A DNA stretch of 48,451 nt. Origin: Fibrobacter sp. GTDB taxonomy: Bacteria > Fibrobacterota > Fibrobacteria > Fibrobacterales > Fibrobacteraceae. Under the pieces are notes generated by a model. It was not told the origin of the DNA, did no database searches, and was given only the letters and a program-made list of their open reading frames with translations. The position numbers were made by a program, and so were the translations under genes. Where the stretch lies: assembly GCA_017649565.1 (NCBI GenBank), contig JAGCGO010000039.1, positions 1 to 48,451 of the forward strand. Reading direction: 5' to 3'. Of the stretch, positions 1-7,526 are shown in pieces. Every line of letters begins with the position of its first letter. Position 1 is the stretch's first letter.

Positions 1-18
1 AAAGACGAAAGATTTATA

Positions 19-1143
19 ATGGCGCTTCGCGCAAAGAGCTTGAAAATGATGAATGGAATGATAAACAAGTGTAACGGATTGATGGGCAGTTCACGTTCTG
101 CGCATCTATCGTCTATCGTCTTTCGTCTATCGTCTATTTTATTGTTTCTCGCTAACTTCTCCTTCGCGGCGCAAAGCGCGTACGACCTGATGGAACGCGC
201 GAACGCCCTCTACCGCGACGGCAAATTCAAGCAGGCCATAACGCTCTACCGCAAGGCGGAATCGCGCGGCGCGGACCCCGTCGCCACCAGTTTCAACATT
301 GCGAACAGTTTCTACCAGAGCGAAAAGTATGCCGAAGCTGCCGCCACGTACCGCAAGGCGGTGGATTATTCGAGCGGAAAGTTTTCCCCGGCACTCTTCA
401 ACATGGCGAGCGTGTATTTCCGCCTGCGCCAGTACCCGGAATGCGTGGCGGCGTACCACAGGGCGTTGAAACTGGAGCCCGAAAACGTTTCGGGCTGGCT
501 TTACTTGGGCGAAGCCTACAGTAAAACCGGCGACGGGGTCGGCGCGCTGCGTGCCATCGAAAAGGCATACCAGCTTGACAAGGACGACATTAGCATTGTC
601 TACCAGCTTTCGGAGGCAAACATCGCCCTGAACGATTTTGAACGCGCCGTCGCTGTTATCCGCGAAGGCTACGCCGCGCACCCCGACGAGGTGGATTTTC
701 TCGTGTATCTCGGTGACGTGTACCGCCTGAACAAGCAGTTCGAAGAAAGCGCTGGCGCTTATCGCGAAGCGCTGGGCGTTCGCCCCGACGATGTTGCTAC
801 AATGTACAAGTTGGCCGATGTTCTTGCCGAAGATAACAAGCAGTTTGTCGCGATGGACGTGCTCAACAACTTGGTGCAAATCAAGCCTGACTTTAGCGAT
901 GCCGCTATTTTCCTCGGGAACCTTGCCTACGATGCGAAGTTCCTTGACCGTGCCGAATCCGCATACGAACTTGCGGCAAAACAGGGCAACGCGGAATCCG
1001 TTTTCGGGTTCAAGAATATGGCCTACGACGCCCATGCGCAGAAACGCGACGACGAAGCGCTCCGCCTGCTCCGCTTAGCGCAGAAATATTTCCCCGACGA
1101 TATGACCCTCCAGGCCGACATCTTGGAATTCGAGAAGAATTAA
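19..1143 (+). CDS. Secreted TPR-repeat protein
   Basis: The protein has an N-terminal hydrophobic stretch resembling a Sec signal (ends near FSFAAQSA), then about nine tetratricopeptide repeats with the usual spacing (YRKA, YRRAL-like helices, LYLGEAY). It is probably an exported scaffold for protein-protein contacts in the periplasm or at the outer membrane; no catalytic motif is visible. The start is uncertain: ATGs at 19, 46 and 82 are in frame, none has a strong Shine-Dalgarno site, and the codons from about 100 to 140 are made of short cgtctat-type repeats. The true start may be at 82. It is convergent with the FISUMP fragment downstream. Confidence 0.75.
   Translation: MALRAKSLKMMNGMINKCNGLMGSSRSAHLSSIVFRLSSILLFLANFSFAAQSAYDLMERANALYRDGKFKQAITLYRKAESRGADPVATSFNIANSFYQSEKYAEAAATYRKAVDYSSGKFSPALFNMASVYFRLRQYPECVAAYHRALKLEPENVSGWLYLGEAYSKTGDGVGALRAIEKAYQLDKDDISIVYQLSEANIALNDFERAVAVIREGYAAHPDEVDFLVYLGDVYRLNKQFEESAGAYREALGVRPDDVATMYKLADVLAEDNKQFVAMDVLNNLVQIKPDFSDAAIFLGNLAYDAKFLDRAESAYELAAKQGNAESVFGFKNMAYDAHAQKRDDEALRLLRLAQKYFPDDMTLQADILEFEKN
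101..140. repeat. Short tandem cgtctat/cgtcttt repeats
   Basis: Five to six imperfect copies of cgtctat or cgtcttt lie in the signal-peptide coding part of the TPR gene. A related string (aaagacgaaag) occurs at the very start of the window on the opposite sense. These look like a dispersed low-complexity element captured at the 5' end of the gene. Confidence 0.5.
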
Positions 1144-1170
1144 AAAGTCCGGCGTTATACACGCCGGACT
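1141..1170 (-). terminator. Rho-independent terminator after FISUMP gene
   Basis: A 10-bp perfect stem (1146-1155 with 1161-1170, 5-nt loop). Read on the minus strand it is followed by TTTTTA. It lies between the stop codons of the convergent TPR and FISUMP genes and terminates the leftward transcript. Confidence 0.85.
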
Positions 1171-1191
1171 CATACTCTTAACTGATGTAAA

Positions 1192-2136
1192 TTAGTCCAT
1201 CACGCAGCGTACGCTGTTGTATAATTGTGAAGAAGTATACGTATTGACAAATATATTGCTGTCTTCGCCTCGAACTACTACATAAGTCTGGCTCCCTTCT
1301 GAGTAAAGCCACAGGAATGCATCTACGCCGAGGTGCTCAAAATGCTTACTAGAGTCGTAGTCTCCGGATCCGACCAGGGATAGACCTAATGTATTGGTTC
1401 CCGCTGGCATAGACACATCCCAGCCTTCTGCCGACATCAGTGTCAAACCATTTTTGCTCACAGAATTTACCAGATCATCTATTTCGGCTTTAGACGGAAT
1501 GTGCCAGCCGTCGGGGCATATGCCCTGTATGGGAGCATCGCCTAGGTCGCAACTAGTTTTGTTGCACCCGCCGTCATTCATTGCCGCATCGCGGCTGTAC
1601 AGGCGGCCGTAAACATCGCAGAAACGGTCTTCGTCGTTGAAGCAGAAGGATTCTCCGATTTCGTTGCCTGCGTAGTTCAGGTTTTCAGCCATCCAGGTCG
1701 CGCCCTCGACTTCCACGGTCTTGTAAGTCTTGCCGTCACGGGTATCGGTCAGGGTGCCGTATTCGATAGACGGATTGAACTGAGTGCCGGCTTCCAGGAG
1801 GGGCTCGGCATTGGTTAGCTTGGGTCTTGAGGAACTGCTTGACGAACTGGAACTCGATGAACTGGAACTCGACGAACTGGACGAGGGAAGAACCGCTTCG
1901 CCCTCTATGCAGCGGACTGTACCATAGTATTCGCTCGAAGAATGGTCCCAGACTTCTGCAGAAGATGATACCAGGAGGAAATATTGGTAAGAACTCGGTG
2001 TGTAAAGCCACATGACTTCATAGGACTGCATGTCCTCGTATCCGTCATAGGAATCCCAGTTTCCGGCTCCCACGAAGGAGAGTCCATAAGAGTCGACGCC
2101 CGGATTGTTCCAAGCCGCACTTGCCGATCTCAGTGC
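1192..2136 (-). pseudogene. FISUMP-domain lipoprotein, 3' part, cut by prophage
   Basis: This is the downstream part of a host gene split by the prophage. From codon 2136 the frame is open. It gives the C-terminal third of one FISUMP domain (...WNNPGVDSYGLSFVGAG), a poly-serine linker of about 20 residues, and a second full FISUMP domain with the family motifs TWMAENLNYAG, GRLYSRDAAMN, ICPDGWHIP and the ending SVRCV. There is no signal peptide and no plausible start region, since the ATG at 2073 lies inside the domain. The matching 5' part is at 38420-39272. Joining the two parts at the ccggt duplication keeps the frame. FISUMP proteins are surface lipoproteins of unknown function, abundant in Fibrobacter. 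Confidence 0.88.
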
Positions 2137-2140
2137 CGGT
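2136..2140. repeat. Target-site duplication, left copy (ccggt)
   Basis: The 5-bp direct repeat ccggt is also found at 38420-38424. Five-bp duplications are typical of Mu-family transposition. The placement is fixed by restoration of the FISUMP reading frame and by the matching element ends just inside it. Confidence 0.85.
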
Positions 2141-2447
2141 TATGCCAAAGCGGAAGTAATGAGACAAGCAATAAATCAGTGAATATGGCTGGAAGCCTTG
2201 ATTTTATTGGGTTTGCTTGTCTCATTTAACCCGATTAAAGTGTTTTTTTTGATTTTGCCGTTTTTTCGCGAATTTCGCGGTTTGTTCTTTGAGCTCGAAA
2301 ATTTCTCACGACTTGTGAGAATTTTTTATTTATGTGAATTGGCGTTTTTGAGCCGTTAAAGGCGTTTTGAATTTTTCTTGAAAATTGGGGTGCGGACATT
2401 TGGTGCGGACATGTTTTTTTGGTTTGTCGCTTTTTGTGAGACAAAAA
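2141..2447. promoter_or_regulatory. Prophage left end with probable transposase sites
   Basis: The motif TGAGACAA or TGAGAA occurs at 2160-2167, inverted at 2217-2224, as a facing pair at 2302-2308 and 2316-2321, and at 2437-2444. The right end carries the same motif at 38371-38378 and 38395-38400. Mu ends carry several transposase-binding sites each, so these are the best candidates. No gene is evident here: the short open frames on the minus strand lack ribosome sites and family features. Confidence 0.6.
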
Positions 2448-2473
2448 AAGAGGCAGGATTTTAGATCCTGCCT
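2443..2473 (-). terminator. Terminator of the leftward early operon
   Basis: A 9-bp stem AGGCAGGAT/ATCCTGCCT (2451-2459 with 2465-2473). Read leftward it is followed by seven T residues. It closes the operon after the small membrane gene at 2502. Confidence 0.85.
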
Positions 2474-2501
2474 TAAATTTTTTCGGGTGGTGGAATTTGT
2501 T

Positions 2502-2636
2502 CTACAAGCCTGCCGTTTCATTGGTCCAGAGCGGTTTCAGTATCTTGTTCCAGATAAAGCCCCAGATGAAGCCGCCGCACCAGAGTAGCGGGGCAACCAA
2601 CAGGCATAAGCAAGCGATTATAATCAGGAGCGTCAT
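2502..2636 (-). CDS. Small membrane protein (44 aa), last early gene
   Basis: Begins MTLLIIIACLCLLVAPLLW and is almost wholly hydrophobic in its first 30 residues, with a short polar tail. A strong ribosome site (GGAGG, 2643-2647) precedes the ATG, and the gene starts 14 nt after the preceding stop. It is the last gene before the operon terminator. The size and a single long hydrophobic segment would suit a lysis accessory or exclusion peptide, but no family was recognised. Confidence 0.6.
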   Translation of the reverse strand: MTLLIIIACLCLLVAPLLWCGGFIWGFIWNKILKPLWTNETAGL

Positions 2637-2650
2637 ATTTCACCTCCGCG

Positions 2651-3472
2651 TTATACCTTTAATATAGGTTCTTTTTGGTCGTGTGGAACATTATTTTCCG
2701 CTTTTTTCTTCTGGAGTATGGCGGAGAACTCTTCGATGGTGGGCACCTGGAGCGTTCCCTTGCCGTAGGGGTTCGGGGAGTGCATCTGCGGGCAGCCGGT
2801 GCCGAGTTTCTTGCTTGTGGCGTATTTCTTGACCATTTCGTGGACTTCGAAAACGTTGAAGGGGTATTCCAGGCGGTCGAAGCCGTAGAACTGGAGCACG
2901 GTGCCGATGTGCGGATCGTGGAAAACGAGCTTTTCTTTCTGCTTGGATAGTTCCACCGTTTTCTTGAGCAGCATGGGGAGCAATAGTTCGAGCTGGCTGT
3001 CGGTTTCGGCCTGTTCGGGGGTCTTCTGCGTGCCCTGGAAGTCCTTCCAGTTCCTGAGTGCGGCATGCCAGTCGGAGAGCGGGAGCCCGGATTTCATCTT
3101 CCAGCCGGTCATGGCGTAGTAGTTGTAGAAGCGGCGGGCGCAGTCGGCGGACTTGCCGAGCTTCGCGGCATACTCGACGGCTTCGTCTTCGCTTGCGGGG
3201 CGGTTGCCCACGTTCGTGCGGGTGTTCTTCCCAGAGCGCTTGACGGACACGACGCAGTAGTCGTCCTTGATACCCAGGGAGTCTTCGGAGTGCATGATGT
3301 AGGTGATGCGCACGGTAAGGCTGCGGCCTGTTTCGTTGCCGCCGTCGGTCTCGAAGAGCACCAGACGGTCGCCTGCGCTGTAGAGCCTGTCAACCTTGTG
3401 GATGACAAAGGTCAAGTCGCCGTTCATGAGCGCTTCAAAGTTCCTTTTTTTGACTTTCATGACGTATTCCAT
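2651..3472 (-). CDS. PUA/ASCH-like (DUF3850-like) phage protein
   Basis: 273 aa from the ATG at 3472, chosen because GAGGT lies 7 nt upstream and the preceding gene stops 5 nt before. The N-terminal 75 residues (KVKKRNFEALMNGDLTF, then SAGDRLVLFE) resemble the DUF3850/ASCH fold, a PUA-like beta barrel thought to bind RNA or modified nucleotides. The remainder has no recognised domain and includes a charged coiled stretch around residues 160-185. It is paired with another ASCH-like gene upstream. The role in the phage is unknown. Confidence 0.6.
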   Translation of the reverse strand: MEYVMKVKKRNFEALMNGDLTFVIHKVDRLYSAGDRLVLFETDGGNETGRSLTVRITYIMHSEDSLGIKDDYCVVSVKRSGKNTRTNVGNRPASEDEAVEYAAKLGKSADCARRFYNYYAMTGWKMKSGLPLSDWHAALRNWKDFQGTQKTPEQAETDSQLELLLPMLLKKTVELSKQKEKLVFHDPHIGTVLQFYGFDRLEYPFNVFEVHEMVKKYATSKKLGTGCPQMHSPNPYGKGTLQVPTIEEFSAILQKKKAENNVPHDQKEPILKV

Positions 3473-3477
3473 GGTGT

Positions 3478-3897
3478 TTACCTCACGAATTGCCAGCTTT
3501 GCGGGGCCCTCTTGGCTCCCAAATCCTTTAAATGGAGCCAATCTTTGCCAAAATAGTCGGCTTCCACGATGTGCCAGGCATAGAGTTTGCCCTTGCCCTG
3601 GGCCTTGTATTTCTCGATTTCATCGCGGTTTACGCAGCTTTGAGAGACGATTTCGTCTGAAATTTCGGTAATTTCAGTAATTCTGTCGATGTAAATGCGT
3701 CCTGTGACGCTTTTCTGGTCGGTATCATAGATGTAAACTACAAGAGCTTCGCTGTCGAAAAGTAATTCCCTGCAATGTATGGGGTTATTGACTGAATTAC
3801 GAATTACTGGAATGTTTTTCCGAAGTTCTACGGTCTTCTTGTGACTGAATATCAGTTCTGCCCACTTGTGGTGGATGCTCATCAGGATTTCTTTCAT
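3478..3897 (-). CDS. ASCH-domain protein
   Basis: 139 aa, start MKEILMSIHHKWAELIFS, then KTVELRKNIP, the characteristic opening of ASCH-domain proteins (PUA-like fold; nucleic-acid or nucleotide binding is proposed for the family). A second conserved block, YAWHIVEADYF, sits near residue 108. It lies 12 nt downstream of the amidase gene in the leftward operon. Such proteins are common passengers of phage early regions; the target is unknown. Confidence 0.7.
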   Translation of the reverse strand: MKEILMSIHHKWAELIFSHKKTVELRKNIPVIRNSVNNPIHCRELLFDSEALVVYIYDTDQKSVTGRIYIDRITEITEISDEIVSQSCVNRDEIEKYKAQGKGKLYAWHIVEADYFGKDWLHLKDLGAKRAPQSWQFVR

Positions 3898-3909
3898 CTT
3901 TCGACTCCT

Positions 3910-4443
3910 TTACAGTAGCGCGTTGACCTTGGCGGCGATTTCGAACATGCGTTCTTCCAGGTACTGTCCGGGGCAGGCCTTGTTCTTGAACCACTTGTGC
4001 AGCGTCATGTTCTGGATGAGTTTGCCGTCGCCGTCTTCGTGGCCTACCAGGGCCTTTTCGTTGTGCCAGCGGAGCTTGGTGATGCCGTTACGTTTGCAGA
4101 TGTCGGCGACCAGGTAGATGAGGCTGGAAAATGCCGCGTCGGTCACACGGTAAGGTGCTTTTTCGTCGCTCGATACCTCGATGGTGACTGCACGGTGGTC
4201 ATTGACGGCGTTGCTGCTGCACCAGCTGCGGTCGGATTCCTCGACATAGAGCGCGATGTGGCCCTGATCATCGATGCCGTAATTGGCAGACGCCATGCGG
4301 GCCTTGGCTGCGAACAGCTTGCCGAGTGCACGCACGTTGATGTGGCCTGCGGTGCAGTGGATGGTGATGGTGTCTATCTTGTGGTTCCGGGGCGTTGTCC
4401 TGTTCGGGCTTATCTCGGTGTGCGATACTAGCGGGCTGTTCAT
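3910..4443 (-). CDS. N-acetylmuramoyl-L-alanine amidase (endolysin)
   Basis: 177 aa, Amidase_2/PGRP family (T7 lysozyme-like), cleaving the amide between muramic acid and the peptide stem. Probable zinc ligands are His29 (TIHCTAGH), His149 (NMTLHKW) and Cys157 (KACPG). The motif NYGIDDQGHI near residue 54 is the usual substrate-groove strand. No signal peptide is seen, so release needs a holin. The ATG at 4443 has AGGAG upstream. The likely holin lies 8 nt upstream. Finding the lysin in the leftward transposase operon rather than with late genes is unusual for a Mu-type phage. Confidence 0.88.
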   Translation of the reverse strand: MNSPLVSHTEISPNRTTPRNHKIDTITIHCTAGHINVRALGKLFAAKARMASANYGIDDQGHIALYVEESDRSWCSSNAVNDHRAVTIEVSSDEKAPYRVTDAAFSSLIYLVADICKRNGITKLRWHNEKALVGHEDGDGKLIQNMTLHKWFKNKACPGQYLEERMFEIAAKVNALL

Positions 4444-4451
4444 TTCGACTC

Positions 4452-4568
4452 CTATAGTGAGGTTGCAACCATGTAGAGCACGGTTATTGCGAGTGCAACA
4501 AAGGCGACGCAGTAGGCCGCCTTTGCCGTGGTCTTTATGACCTTGATTATGCCGTTTGCTGTAATCAT
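4452..4568 (-). CDS. Small membrane protein, candidate holin (38 aa)
   Basis: A short basic N-terminus (IIKVIKTTAKAAY) followed by one hydrophobic helix (CVAFVALAITVLYMVATSL). The start overlaps the preceding stop as ATGA, indicating translational coupling, and the endolysin starts 8 nt after its stop. Position and topology suggest a holin or pinholin, but small phage membrane proteins have many roles. Confidence 0.55.
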   Translation of the reverse strand: MITANGIIKVIKTTAKAAYCVAFVALAITVLYMVATSL

Positions 4569-5074
4569 CTGAATGCGTTTTCGGTGATGGTCCTGCCGTT
4601 GAAGCGCTTGAGCGTCATGCCGTTCTGGTCGAGCCATTGCAGGCGCACCAGCGTCTTGTTCCGGTTGTAGATGTCGCCCTGGTCCTCTTCCAGGGTATTG
4701 TAGTGGGATCCGGCGAAGAACTTGACGGCGTAATAGACGGCGTTGCGCTTGACAGCGCCCATGCCTGCGTGTTCGAGCATTTCGAGCAGGAGCCGGTCGG
4801 CAAGTTTCTTCGAGAGGAAGCCGTGGTAGTTGACATCGTGGATGAGCCACGCGAGCGCGAGCTTGATGTCGCCGATTTTCGGGATGAACGGGTTCACGAC
4901 GGAAGGGCCGCTGCGGAAGTCGGTGACGTAGCTGGGGCGTATCTGGTAGACCAGCGTGCCGGGGACGCACTTCGCCTGGATCTCGATGCGGAGCGGGTTT
5001 CGGATGCTGTACATTTCTTCGCACCTGGAATACTTGTCCCAGGTGGGGACTTCCGGCTTATACGCGAGGTTCAT
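4565..5074 (-). CDS. DUF1353-family phage protein
   Basis: 169 aa from the ATG at 5074, which follows GGAGAAAC. The middle part YVTDFRSGPS, a conserved HDVNYHG with His about residue 79, and the helix ADRLLLEMLEHAGMGAVKR match the DUF1353 pattern found in many phages, often next to lysis genes. The family is suspected to act on the cell envelope, without firm evidence. Here it immediately precedes the candidate holin and overlaps it by 4 nt. Confidence 0.7.
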   Translation of the reverse strand: MNLAYKPEVPTWDKYSRCEEMYSIRNPLRIEIQAKCVPGTLVYQIRPSYVTDFRSGPSVVNPFIPKIGDIKLALAWLIHDVNYHGFLSKKLADRLLLEMLEHAGMGAVKRNAVYYAVKFFAGSHYNTLEEDQGDIYNRNKTLVRLQWLDQNGMTLKRFNGRTITENAFR

Positions 5075-5189
5075 TTTTTTGTTTCTCCTTGTCCTTTTCG
5101 GCTTGTTTGGCAATCTTTTCGAGAGCCTGGGCAATGCGAGGCAGATACTCGCAGATGATTTCCATGGTATTCTGTTCGATAACGGTCAT
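5058..5189 (-). CDS. Small charged helical protein (43 aa)
   Basis: A good ribosome site (AAGGAG) precedes the ATG, and the 3' end overlaps the DUF1353 gene by 17 nt in another frame. The product begins MTVIEQNTMEII and ends in a lysine- and glutamate-rich helix. No family recognised. Overlap and spacing place it firmly in the operon. Confidence 0.55.
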   Translation of the reverse strand: MTVIEQNTMEIICEYLPRIAQALEKIAKQAEKDKEKQKNEPRV

Positions 5190-5198
5190 TTAGTCTCC

Positions 5199-5627
5199 TT
5201 ATAGCGCGTCCAGAAGTTCCTTGACTCCTTCCGCAAATATCTTGTAGTAATGATGGTTGTCCTGTTCTTTCGCGGAGCGTTCCGCTTTTTCAAGTCTGTT
5301 GCTGACGGCAATGGCAAAATTGCGGAGTACATTCAGTTCCACGTTCATCGGGGCCATACGGTCGAGTATAAATTTCGATAGAATCATCTCCCACCGTGTC
5401 TTGTAAGCTCCGTGTCCGGCGTTAGCCTTCACGTTGCCGAGAAACTCCTTCATCTCTGCGTTCGCGAGTCGGTCGATTTTCGCCTTGCGGTTATCCTCGT
5501 CAATCTGCTCCTGCGTGCGGGTGTCCGCGAAGGGCGGGACATCGACACGCTCCTCCGCCTCGATTTCAGCGAAGATGGCGTCAAGGCGTGCCCGTTCTTC
5601 TTCTGTCTTTATTTTTGCTAGAGCCAT
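5199..5627 (-). CDS. Hypothetical early protein, helical
   Basis: 142 aa from the ATG at 5627, 7 nt after the preceding stop codon; a longer start would overlap the neighbour. Highly charged and predicted mostly helical (EEERARLDAIFAEIEAEER at the N-terminus). No cysteine, signal or membrane segment and no recognised family. Confidence 0.6.
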   Translation of the reverse strand: MALAKIKTEEERARLDAIFAEIEAEERVDVPPFADTRTQEQIDEDNRKAKIDRLANAEMKEFLGNVKANAGHGAYKTRWEMILSKFILDRMAPMNVELNVLRNFAIAVSNRLEKAERSAKEQDNHHYYKIFAEGVKELLDAL

Positions 5628-5634
5628 AGTTCTA

Positions 5635-5937
5635 TTACAGTTTCTGTGCCTGTTGATCAAGTGCTACGCTTGCGGCAAAAAGCGTTTTGCTAGCGCCTTG
5701 CAGATCCTTTAACCGTTTGTTTTTCAGGTCTTCACCGGCTGCATTCATCGCCTTGACATAGATGCCGTAAAGCGCTTCGAAGAGAGCATTCTGCCTGTTA
5801 TTGACGGAATCCAGCTTTTCATGGATGGCGATGGCGTGCTTGGCGAGGGCTACTTCGAGTTCGGAATGCTTACCCCCCCCCTGCAAATTTTCGTTTACAA
5901 TATCCTGGCAATCCTTGAGAGTGATTTTGATGTACAT
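5635..5937 (-). CDS. Hypothetical early protein with G9 tract
   Basis: 100 aa, start MYIKITLKDCQDIV, preceded by AAGGAAGG. The coding strand carries nine G in a row (5873-5881) giving Gly-Gly-Gly at residues 20-22. Slippage there would truncate the product early. The rest is helical. No family recognised. Confidence 0.55.
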   Translation of the reverse strand: MYIKITLKDCQDIVNENLQGGGKHSELEVALAKHAIAIHEKLDSVNNRQNALFEALYGIYVKAMNAAGEDLKNKRLKDLQGASKTLFAASVALDQQAQKL

Positions 5938-5967
5938 GTTTTACCTTCCTTTTTGTTGATGTTGTTA

Positions 5968-6040
5968 GGGGCAGTGCGGGGGCTCGAACCCCGCCGTGTC
6001 CGGGTCACAACTCCCGGCACGTGGCCAACCGCAACCGCCC
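5968..6040 (-). tRNA. tRNA-like element, possibly degenerate His(GTG)
   Basis: Read leftward, a 7-bp acceptor-like pairing (GGGCGGT with ACTGCCC), a T arm with loop TTCGAGC on a GC stem, and a hairpin CCGGG/CCCGG whose loop AGTTGTGA contains GTG. However the anticodon loop has 8 nt, the T stem and acceptor register differ by one base, and the D stem competes with the anticodon stem. CCA is not encoded. It could be a decayed or atypical phage tRNA or another structured RNA. It fills a 127-nt gap between early genes. Confidence 0.4.
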
Positions 6041-6064
6041 AGGGACTACCGCCACGACAATGGC

Positions 6065-6208
6065 TTAAAACGTGACGGTAATCGTGAGAACTGCCGCCGC
6101 TACCCAATAGACGACCTTGCGCACGTTCATGTCTGTCACTCCGTAGACGACGGCTGCCAAAAGGTCGAGGATGATGAGTACCAGCGGGAAGATCTGCTGC
6201 TTGTTCAC
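6065..6208 (-). CDS. Small two-helix membrane protein (47 aa)
   Basis: A GTG start overlaps the TAG of the preceding gene by one base (coupled translation). Two hydrophobic segments, IFPLVLIILDLLAAVVYGV and VYWVAAAVLTITVTF, are joined by a short polar loop. Function unknown; a holin-like or exclusion role is possible. Confidence 0.6.
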   Translation of the reverse strand: MNKQQIFPLVLIILDLLAAVVYGVTDMNVRKVVYWVAAAVLTITVTF

Positions 6209-6393
6209 TAGCCCTTCTCCCACGTTTCGGCAAGGTCTTCCATCGCCTTGTGCGGGGTGGAGCCCACGCCCCGGAGGAGCGGCTTGCCTTGGTTCTGCCT
6301 GAGCACGACCGCGTAGCCGAACTGGGAGTCGGCTTCGAGTTCGAGCTGGTCGCGGAAAATGTCGAGTGTCCTGTAGGTTTCGCTATTCGGCAT
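6208..6393 (-). CDS. Hypothetical early protein (61 aa)
   Basis: Begins MPNSETYRTLDIF and overlaps the DUF3164 gene by 11 nt and the membrane protein gene by 1 nt, so it is part of a tightly packed operon. Soluble, no recognised motif. Confidence 0.55.
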   Translation of the reverse strand: MPNSETYRTLDIFRDQLELEADSQFGYAVVLRQNQGKPLLRGVGSTPHKAMEDLAETWEKG

Positions 6394-7048
6394 CTTTCTT
6401 TTCCTTTTTCTTTGCGGGTGCTGCGGGGCGCGGCACGTCGTTGAAGTTGAGCACGATGACTTCCCAGGTCTCGCCAGCCTCGGTCTTCACCTTCCGCTTG
6501 AAGGTGGTGGACTGCTTGGAGGACTTGACGATGATCGACTCTTTCAGCATGCGCATGGCCTTCTTCCATTCGGAATCCTCGATTTCGAGGTTCAGGAGCT
6601 TCATGAGCATGGCGGTGTTCACGCGGCCCTGCTTGTCCACGTTGAATGCCTGGGCGATGACCTTGCCGAGGTTGTCGTCGATGCCGTCGAGGCGGCTTGC
6701 GATCCACTTGTCCACCAGGGTCTTCACCATCTGGAGGCGTTCGTCGAAGCCGATGTGGTCGTTGATGCGGCGCTCGATGACAAGCGACTTGTCGAAGTTG
6801 TAGAGCAGGATGTTCCCTTTCCAGTTCTCGCGGGTGCGGTTCTCCTTCGCGAGTTCTTCGAGGTACTTGTCGATGCTGCCTTCGATTTCGATACGGTGTT
6901 CCGCGATTTTCTCGGCGAGCTTCACGACCTTCTTGAAGGTGCGCTCGACAAGGGCGTCGCGCTTCTTGTCTGTCGCGGGAATGTACTGCTCGGGGATGGG
7001 GCGTCCCTTCTCGTCGAGCCAGTTCCCGTCTTTGTCTTTTGTTGCCAT
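6383..7048 (-). CDS. DUF3164-family Mu-like early protein
   Basis: 221 aa from the ATG at 7048. The N-terminus WLDEKGRPIPEQYI followed by KRDALVERTF is the DUF3164 signature seen in the early region of Mu-like phages. The body is helical and basic-acidic mixed. Function unknown; the usual place next to GemA and MuB suggests a role in transposition or replication control. It starts 4 nt after the GemA-like gene. Confidence 0.75.
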   Translation of the reverse strand: MATKDKDGNWLDEKGRPIPEQYIPATDKKRDALVERTFKKVVKLAEKIAEHRIEIEGSIDKYLEELAKENRTRENWKGNILLYNFDKSLVIERRINDHIGFDERLQMVKTLVDKWIASRLDGIDDNLGKVIAQAFNVDKQGRVNTAMLMKLLNLEIEDSEWKKAMRMLKESIIVKSSKQSTTFKRKVKTEAGETWEVIVLNFNDVPRPAAPAKKKEKKDAE

Positions 7049-7052
7049 AGGT

Positions 7053-7520
7053 TTACCTCTGGTTGTTGTTCTTGTTTCGGTTAAATTCTTCGGGGCTCTG
7101 CGCCCCCATGGCCTGTATCGCCTTGATGAGCGTCTTCGCGTCGTCCTTGCAGATCCAGGTGATGACATCGACCCCGGTGAGGCGCTTGCAGAATGCGTTC
7201 AGCGCCTTGCGGCGTTCTTCGGAAGTCTCTGCGCGGCTGACCTGCGCCCACATCGCCTCTATTGCCCGGAGCTGTGCGGGGCTCGCCTTGTGCTTCGCCC
7301 TGCCGGAGAGGTGCGCGAACTTGGTGGCCCCCGCGTGGACCTGCGTGCGCAGGCTTGCGATGAGCGAGTTCCGCTGCTGTGTCGAGAGCTGCTTGGAGCT
7401 TTCGACCTGGTAGCGGTCGCGCAGCATGTCGCGGTAGGCTTCGTCGTTCATCCCGAGCAGGCGCACAAGGCCGTGGATTTGCCTGTACTGTTCGGCCCTC
7501 TTGTCGGCTGGAGTAGTCAT
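7053..7520 (-). CDS. GemA-like regulator (Mu gp16, DUF1018)
   Basis: 155 aa. The opening QIHGLVRLLGMNDEAYRDML, then SSKQLSTQQRNSLI, matches the GemA/DUF1018 pattern. In Mu, GemA modulates host gene expression and DNA supercoiling during early development. The C-terminal half (KRLTGVDVITWICKDDAKTL) is also family-like. It lies between MuB and the DUF3164 gene, as in other Mu-like phages. Confidence 0.8.
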   Translation of the reverse strand: MTTPADKRAEQYRQIHGLVRLLGMNDEAYRDMLRDRYQVESSKQLSTQQRNSLIASLRTQVHAGATKFAHLSGRAKHKASPAQLRAIEAMWAQVSRAETSEERRKALNAFCKRLTGVDVITWICKDDAKTLIKAIQAMGAQSPEEFNRNKNNNQR

Positions 7521-7526
7521 CTTGCC

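Noticed and set aside
2235..2444. Basic 69-codon frame at the prophage left end (minus)
   Set aside because: It lies beyond the operon terminator and over the probable transposase sites, with no ribosome site; Lys/Thr-rich composition reflects AT-rich DNA.
5968..6040. tRNA-like element as the phage attachment site
   Set aside because: The element ends are set by the 5-bp duplication in the FISUMP gene and the enzyme is a DDE transposase, so no tRNA att site is needed; no second copy is seen at the ends.
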